Part shown: one piece after another, positions 31,497 through 35,448 of the stretch
Position numbering within the stretch: the first letter of the stretch is position 1
Layout of the letters: every line of letters begins with the position of its first letter
Assembly: GCA_018818405.1 (NCBI GenBank)
Contig: JAHIRY010000038.1
Coordinates: 1-35,448 of the forward strand
Length of the DNA: 35,448 bases
Reading direction: 5' to 3'
Origin: Patescibacteria group bacterium
GTDB lineage: Bacteria; Patescibacteriota; Patescibacteriia; UBA11705; JABHMO01
Translations under genes and position numbers: made by a program
The notes under the pieces: generated by a model
Seen by the model: only the letters and a program-made list of their open reading frames with translations
The model's database searches: none
What the model was told of the DNA's origin: nothing

Positions 31497-32501
31497 ATGA
31501 ATAATCAAACGATTGTCAACGAAAAACAATGCAGATTGATTGCCGAAAAATTAATGCCGCTGGAACTCAGGCAAAATCATTTTCAACGTCTGTTTCTCAA
31601 TTTTCCCGCTGACACTGAAACAAAACTCCGCGCCTGGCTCTTCGCGACCGCGATCTGCCATCAGACGCATATATTGATCAACAAAAAGAAAAATCTCGTC
31701 GGCTGGGATTTTCTGGAATATGTTTACTCTGATTTGGGAAAAGAAAATTCGCCATTGCTTGATCCTCATTATTTGGCGCGATTGACAGCGCCGGAATTGG
31801 CGGAAAAACTCAAACCGCTTTTCGCGGATGACGGCAATCATGAGAATTGCACGCTCGACCGGCTGGAAGAACGCGCGCGTTTTATCATTGAAATTTCAAA
31901 ACAGCTAAATGAAAAATATGAGGGCAAAGTCGAAAACATTCTGCAGAAAAGCAATGGATTTTTGTTCAACAATGGCAACGGACTTTATGAATTGCTGGAA
32001 CAATTACCGCCGTTCGCCGATCCCCTGCGAAAAAAAAGCACCATCTTTATAAAATGGATCGTTGACGGGAAATTGATGCAAATCAAAGATCCGCAAAATT
32101 TTGTTCCGATTATGGATTATCACATGCAAAGAGTTCTTCTCCGCACCGGCTGTGTTGAAGTGCTCGATGCTGAATTGAGAGAATCGCTCCGCAAAAAAAA
32201 ACCGCTCGCTTCCGATGAACCGATCAGAAACGCGGCAGTCGAAGCCATTCGAAAAATTTCACAATTTTCAAACAAAGACATATCGGAAATTCATGATTTC
32301 TTCTACCCCCTTGGTCGAAGCTGCTGCAAAGAAAAAACGCTTTGCATTGACAAAACTTGCGACAAAAATCCCTGCACTTTTTTTCTCTTTGTAAACATAC
32401 CGGAACACGAAAAATGTATTTTCGAAGGAGTCTGCAAAGGAAACGCCGATGAAACTTACCGAAACTTTTGGCAGCCGATCGTTGGAACTCATTATTATTA
32501 A
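31497..32501 (+). CDS. Possible HhH-type N-glycosylase (queuosine-glycosylase-like) with C-terminal Cys cluster
   Basis: 334 residues. The N-terminal half is helical (FPADTETKLRAWLFATAICHQT, LVGWDFLEYVY). The centre reads PPFADPLRKKSTIFIKWI then PIMDYHMQRVLLRTGCVEV: an Asp (D207) followed by xHxxRVxxRxG, which resembles the catalytic Asp region of HhH-GPD base-excision glycosylases (VDTHVxRxxxRLG) and the DYRVPQ region of queuosine salvage N-glycosylases. The segment DEPIRNAAVEAIRKIS and IHDFFYPLGR also recalls the latter. Seven Cys (276, 277, 283, 288, 293, 307, 313) close to the end suggest a metal or Fe-S site, but not with the MutY spacing. Sits downstream of tdk, so a nucleoside or base N-glycosidic bond is a sensible target. 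Family call is tentative. Confidence 0.5.
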   Translation: MNNQTIVNEKQCRLIAEKLMPLELRQNHFQRLFLNFPADTETKLRAWLFATAICHQTHILINKKKNLVGWDFLEYVYSDLGKENSPLLDPHYLARLTAPELAEKLKPLFADDGNHENCTLDRLEERARFIIEISKQLNEKYEGKVENILQKSNGFLFNNGNGLYELLEQLPPFADPLRKKSTIFIKWIVDGKLMQIKDPQNFVPIMDYHMQRVLLRTGCVEVLDAELRESLRKKKPLASDEPIRNAAVEAIRKISQFSNKDISEIHDFFYPLGRSCCKEKTLCIDKTCDKNPCTFFLFVNIPEHEKCIFEGVCKGNADETYRNFWQPIVGTHYY

Positions 32502-32532
32502 TTTTTTGTAAACAAAATAAGCGGAATAATTT

Positions 32533-33246
32533 ATGGGCAAAATAACCGTCACAATGGATCCTGAACAAAGGCAAAAATATATTGACATGCTTTTGGAATT
32601 GGATGGCTTGTCGCACGTACAAGAAAATCCAAACTCAGCTTACTGCCCCATTTCCCTCACCTCAACTCCGGATGAACTGAAAAAAACACTCAAATCGCAT
32701 CAAGAACTATTGATGGAAAATGTTTTGCAATCTGCCGGAATAACAGCGTATGATCCCGGCTCAGCGCCGTTTTCGCCTGACACGAATCTGACGTCCCTGC
32801 CGAATGAAGTTTATCTGCTTGATTCGGGAAAAATCGTTGGCTCGAGATTCTTTGTCGGACACAATCTGCTGGCTTCCACCGGACAGGGCATTGAAGCGGA
32901 AAAAGCGAAAATTTACAATCGCATTTCCGTAATTTTAATGAACAAAAACATCAGAGTTTCCAGAATGCAGCCGCATCGCGCGATTTATTTGCAATACTCG
33001 AATTTTGAAAACGAAGTTCATCTATTCGCGCCGATATTTAAAATGCTGCTGGAATATGAACCGGGCATGGGATTCAACGGACATGTTCCCGTATTGCTCG
33101 GATTTGAAAAAAAAGGAAATAAAATAATTGATTTGGAAGAAAGTGTTTATCGGGAATTTCCCGCATTGCAGTATAAATACGATGGAACCGTTCCCATTCT
33201 CAGGCTGAGATCTGAAAATCCCGAATTATTTTATTCAAATAAATAA
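32533..33246 (+). CDS. Nucleoside 2-deoxyribosyltransferase-like protein, long form
   Basis: 237 residues. The part from about 70 to 140 resembles the deoxyribosyltransferase fold: AGITAYDPGSAPFSPD, then a strand with EVYLLDSGKIVGSRFFVG, and HNLLASTGQGIEAEKA, where STGxGIE matches the S-x-G-x-G-x-E motif that supplies the nucleophilic Glu (here E121). Such enzymes exchange or hydrolyse the base on 2'-deoxynucleosides or deoxynucleotides. The extra N-terminal helix region and the C-terminal 95 residues (FKMLLEYEPGMGFNGHVPV to the end) are unfamiliar. Seven bases before a second, shorter homologue. Fold assignment moderate, activity unknown. Confidence 0.55.
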   Translation: MGKITVTMDPEQRQKYIDMLLELDGLSHVQENPNSAYCPISLTSTPDELKKTLKSHQELLMENVLQSAGITAYDPGSAPFSPDTNLTSLPNEVYLLDSGKIVGSRFFVGHNLLASTGQGIEAEKAKIYNRISVILMNKNIRVSRMQPHRAIYLQYSNFENEVHLFAPIFKMLLEYEPGMGFNGHVPVLLGFEKKGNKIIDLEESVYREFPALQYKYDGTVPILRLRSENPELFYSNK

Positions 33247-33253
33247 AATCAAA

Positions 33254-33625
33254 ATGAAAATTCATATTGCGCATTCGCGAGAATTTGATTTCAAAAAAAA
33301 TCTGTACGAACCGATCAGCCGGAGTTGTTTGAATAAAAAACATAATTCTATTTTTCCGAACGAAACAGAAACCGAAACATTCAGTTCAATCAATTTATTT
33401 CAAACCAAAATTAATTTAATTATCGCGGAAATTTCTTTTCCGTCCACCGGCAAGGGAATCGAATTGGGAATGGCGCATCAATTGAATATTCCGATAATCG
33501 GCATCTACAAAAAAGGAACAAAACCATCCGGCTCCGTAAAAAACGTCAATGACAAATTCATTGAATACGAAAATTCCGCGGAATTGATTTCCGAAATTGC
33601 AAAAACACCGGAAAAGATAATTTGA
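33254..33625 (+). CDS. Nucleoside 2-deoxyribosyltransferase-like protein, short form
   Basis: 123 residues, the normal size for this fold. It begins MKIHIAHSREFDFKKNLYEP (first strand and helix), continues SSINLFQTKINLIIAEI and then SFPSTGKGIELGMAHQLNIP with the S-x-G-x-G-x-E motif; E70 is the likely nucleophile, followed by ELG-A typical of the family, and IIGIYKKGTKPSG. Function is probably cleavage or transfer of the base of a deoxynucleoside or deoxynucleotide 5'-phosphate. It follows the long form by seven bases and ends the cluster; a 240-base palindromic spacer separates it from gatB. Confidence 0.72.
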   Translation: MKIHIAHSREFDFKKNLYEPISRSCLNKKHNSIFPNETETETFSSINLFQTKINLIIAEISFPSTGKGIELGMAHQLNIPIIGIYKKGTKPSGSVKNVNDKFIEYENSAELISEIAKTPEKII

Positions 33626-33694
33626 AAATAAAATTCCGGCACGCCGGATCAGCTTGTTAAAACGCACAATTTTTGATACGATTTTATCTGATGA

Positions 33695-33851
33695 ATAAGC
33701 GTTAAAGCGAGTTAAGCAAGAAAGCGAGTTAAGCTTATCTCGCTTATTTATAATCAGGCGCAAGATTTTGCGCCGCTACATTTCGTCTCGGCGAATGCAA
33801 TCCGCCATTACATTTTATTGCTTAACTCGCATAACTTGCTTATCTCGCTTA
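33695..33851. repeat. Long palindrome, GCGAGTTAAG family, with central perfect hairpin
   Basis: GCGAGTTAAG (33707-33716) pairs perfectly with CTTAACTCGC (33821-33830), with flanking TAAGC and CAAG/CTTGCTTATCTCGC words in the same nested order. A perfect 7-bp hairpin GGCGCAA-GATT-TTGCGCC lies at 33757-33774. It occupies the gap before gatB. Confidence 0.75.
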
Positions 33852-33866
33852 CTAGCTTTAAAAACT

Positions 33867-35399
33867 ATGAAACTGCAAACAATAATCGGCCTGGAATTTC
33901 ACATTCAGCTGAAAACAAAATCGAAAATGTTTTGTTCTTGCGCCAATGAACCGGAAGAAAAAAAACCGAATGTAAATATTTGTCCGATCTGCATGGCGCA
34001 TCCCGGCACTCTGCCGATGGTAAATCGGGAAGCTGTTGAAATGGGAATAAAAGCGGCGCTGGCGATCAATTGCGAAGTCAAAGAATTTACAAAATTCGAT
34101 CGCAAAAATTATTTTTATCCTGATCTGCCGAAAGGTTATCAGATTTCTCAATTCGACAAACCGCTGGCTGAAGACGGCTGGCTGGCGATCAATAATACTT
34201 CCGCCGACGGACTGGCCGGGCGGCTGGATGATGAAAAACAATTGAACCGCATCGGAATAATTCGTCTGCACATGGAAGAAGATTCGGCAAAATCAACGCA
34301 CTCAAAAAAAGATTCGATAATTGATTTCAATCGAGGCGGACTGCCGTTGATTGAAATAGTCACCGCGCCTCATTTCAATTCCGGAGCCGAAGCGAAAACA
34401 TTCGCGCAGGAATTGCGTCTCATAATGCGTTATCTTGATATTTCCAACGCGGAAATGGAAAAAGGACAAATGCGCGTTGACGCGAATATTTCTCTCCGAC
34501 CCGAAGGCGATCACAATTTTTATCCGAAAACGGAAATAAAAAATATAAATTCTTTTCGCGCTCTGGAACGGGCGCTGGAATTTGAAATCAAACGGCAAAC
34601 CATTCTCTGGGAAAAAGGCGACGCGCCGAAAGAACAATCCACTCGCGGTTGGGATGAAAAAAAACAGGAGACAGTGGCGCAAAGAATAAAAGAAGAAGCG
34701 CATGATTATCGATATTTTCCCGAGCCTGATCTTCCGCCGCTCACTTTCACAGCGGAAAAAATCCAAGGAATAAAATCTTTACTTCCAGAATTACCGCAGG
34801 CCAAACGCCGCCGATTCATGGAAATGTATGAATTTCCCGGCGAAGCCGCAAAAATTTTGTGTGAAACAAAAGAATTGGCGAATTACGCGGAAAAAATAAT
34901 TTCAGAAATGAAAGATTGGCTGAAAGCTCTGGAAAATGTTGAAGGTTCGGAAGAAGAAATCTGGGAAAACAATAAAAAGAAATTGCTCAAACTCGTTTCC
35001 GGCTGGCTGGTAAACAAATTTCTGCCGAGTTTGCAATCCAATGATATTGAATTGAAAAATAATAAAGTGACGCCGGAAAATTTCGCTGAATTTCTCACGC
35101 TGATTCATCAAAACAAAATAAACAGTTCAACCGCGCAGATCATTCTGGAAAAAATGGTAAAAACCGGCGCTGATCCTTCACACATAATCGAAGAAGAAGA
35201 TTTAACTCAGATGACTGATTCAAAAGATTTGACAGCGGTCATAGAAAAAATAATCGCGTCCAATCCGGAACAAGCCGAAGAATTCAAAAACGGAAAAGAA
35301 CCGATCATTCAATATTTTGTCGGACTGGCAATGAAAGAAACGCGCGGAAAAGCTGAGCCGAAAACATTGGAACAAATATTCAGAGACAAACTGAAATAA
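33867..35399 (+). CDS. gatB: Aspartyl/glutamyl-tRNA amidotransferase subunit B
   Basis: Kinase-like subunit of GatCAB, which converts Glu-tRNA(Gln) and Asp-tRNA(Asn) to the amides, so the organism probably lacks a full set of GlnRS/AsnRS. The 510-residue protein starts MKLQTIIGLEFHIQLKTKSK, has the zinc site CSCANEPEEKKPNVNICPIC (C-x-C and C-x-x-C), FDRKNYFYPDLPKGYQISQ, LHMEEDSAKSTH, DFNRGGLPLIEIVT and MRVDANIS, then GWDEKKQETVAQR and DYRYFPEPDLPP, and the C-terminal YqeY-like tail. I chose the ATG at 33867; the longer frame translates a palindrome. Ends in a strong terminator. Confidence 0.97.
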   Translation: MKLQTIIGLEFHIQLKTKSKMFCSCANEPEEKKPNVNICPICMAHPGTLPMVNREAVEMGIKAALAINCEVKEFTKFDRKNYFYPDLPKGYQISQFDKPLAEDGWLAINNTSADGLAGRLDDEKQLNRIGIIRLHMEEDSAKSTHSKKDSIIDFNRGGLPLIEIVTAPHFNSGAEAKTFAQELRLIMRYLDISNAEMEKGQMRVDANISLRPEGDHNFYPKTEIKNINSFRALERALEFEIKRQTILWEKGDAPKEQSTRGWDEKKQETVAQRIKEEAHDYRYFPEPDLPPLTFTAEKIQGIKSLLPELPQAKRRRFMEMYEFPGEAAKILCETKELANYAEKIISEMKDWLKALENVEGSEEEIWENNKKKLLKLVSGWLVNKFLPSLQSNDIELKNNKVTPENFAEFLTLIHQNKINSSTAQIILEKMVKTGADPSHIIEEEDLTQMTDSKDLTAVIEKIIASNPEQAEEFKNGKEPIIQYFVGLAMKETRGKAEPKTLEQIFRDKLK

Positions 35400-35404
35400 T
35401 AAAC

Positions 35405-35433
35405 AAAAGAGTCGACGAAATGTCGACTCTTTT
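35405..35433 (+). terminator. Intrinsic terminator after gatB
   Basis: AAAAGAGTCGAC, loop GAAAT, GTCGACTCTTTT: a perfect 12-bp stem ending in T's. Confidence 0.88.
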
Positions 35434-35448
35434 GTTATCCGCGCAAAG

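Noticed and set aside
33768-33866. Longer N-terminus for gatB
   Set aside because: The extra codons translate a palindromic spacer; family N-termini begin near the ATG at 33867.

Overview
The window looks like a chromosome segment from a small-genome, AT-rich bacterium, most likely a member of the Candidate Phyla Radiation (Patescibacteria). This is inferred from gene content and style: core translation genes in short operons, many small anchored proteins of unknown function, almost no Shine-Dalgarno (SD) sequences before start codons, and nucleotide salvage genes instead of visible de novo synthesis. TGA is used as a stop (prfA and prmC both end in it), so this is not one of the UGA-recoded CPR lineages. 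No taxonomic search was possible.

Layout. (1) 1-5190: an AI-2E family permease, then smpB directly followed by its partner tmRNA gene, infC-rpmI-rplT, tRNA-Asp(GTC), a free-standing 30-residue basic protein gene, and a conspicuously GC-rich 134-residue orphan. (2) 5216-12714, minus strand: a 40-residue membrane protein, a 1767-residue surface protein (propeller repeats, Ca-binding-like Asp/Cys repeats, Ig-like segments, Pro-rich linker, two carboxypeptidase-regulatory-like domains), lgt, a small SD-containing orphan and a YtxH-like protein. (3) 12920-15218: rpmE, prfA and prmC. (4) 15342-20528, minus strand: two anchored proteins (one DUF3048), bL25, a zinc-ribbon protein, rodA and another anchored protein. 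(5) 20693-25429: gyrB, then secE-nusG-rplK-rplA with a probable L1 operator just before rplA and no rplJ/rplL after it. (6) 25780-33625: a deoxynucleotide cluster with a ThyA-family enzyme, DHFR, dUTPase/dCTP-deaminase-like protein, dCMP-deaminase-like protein, P-loop kinase, CYTH protein, thymidylate kinase, thymidine kinase, a possible HhH/queuosine-glycosylase-like protein and two 2-deoxyribosyltransferase-like proteins. (7) gatB to the right edge.

The deoxynucleotide cluster is the most interesting part. Its ThyA-family enzyme keeps the catalytic Cys but carries Asp (D180) where thymidylate synthases have the dUMP-reading Asn; that is the change seen in phage T4 dCMP hydroxymethylase. The Dcd/Dut-family neighbour lacks the catalytic Glu for dCTP deamination and looks like a dUTPase in motif III. 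One reading is a dCMP-first route (dCMP methylated or hydroxymethylated, then deaminated); the conservative reading is a complete dTTP supply module.

Intergenic DNA is unusual. Most long gaps hold imperfect palindromes built from a few short words (an AGAGATTGAG family with inner TTAATTACTTTATTACT arms, and a GCGAGAC/GCGAGTTAAG family). A few genes have a consensus promoter plus a perfect AGGAGG-type SD and higher-GC codons, and these stand apart from the SD-less majority.
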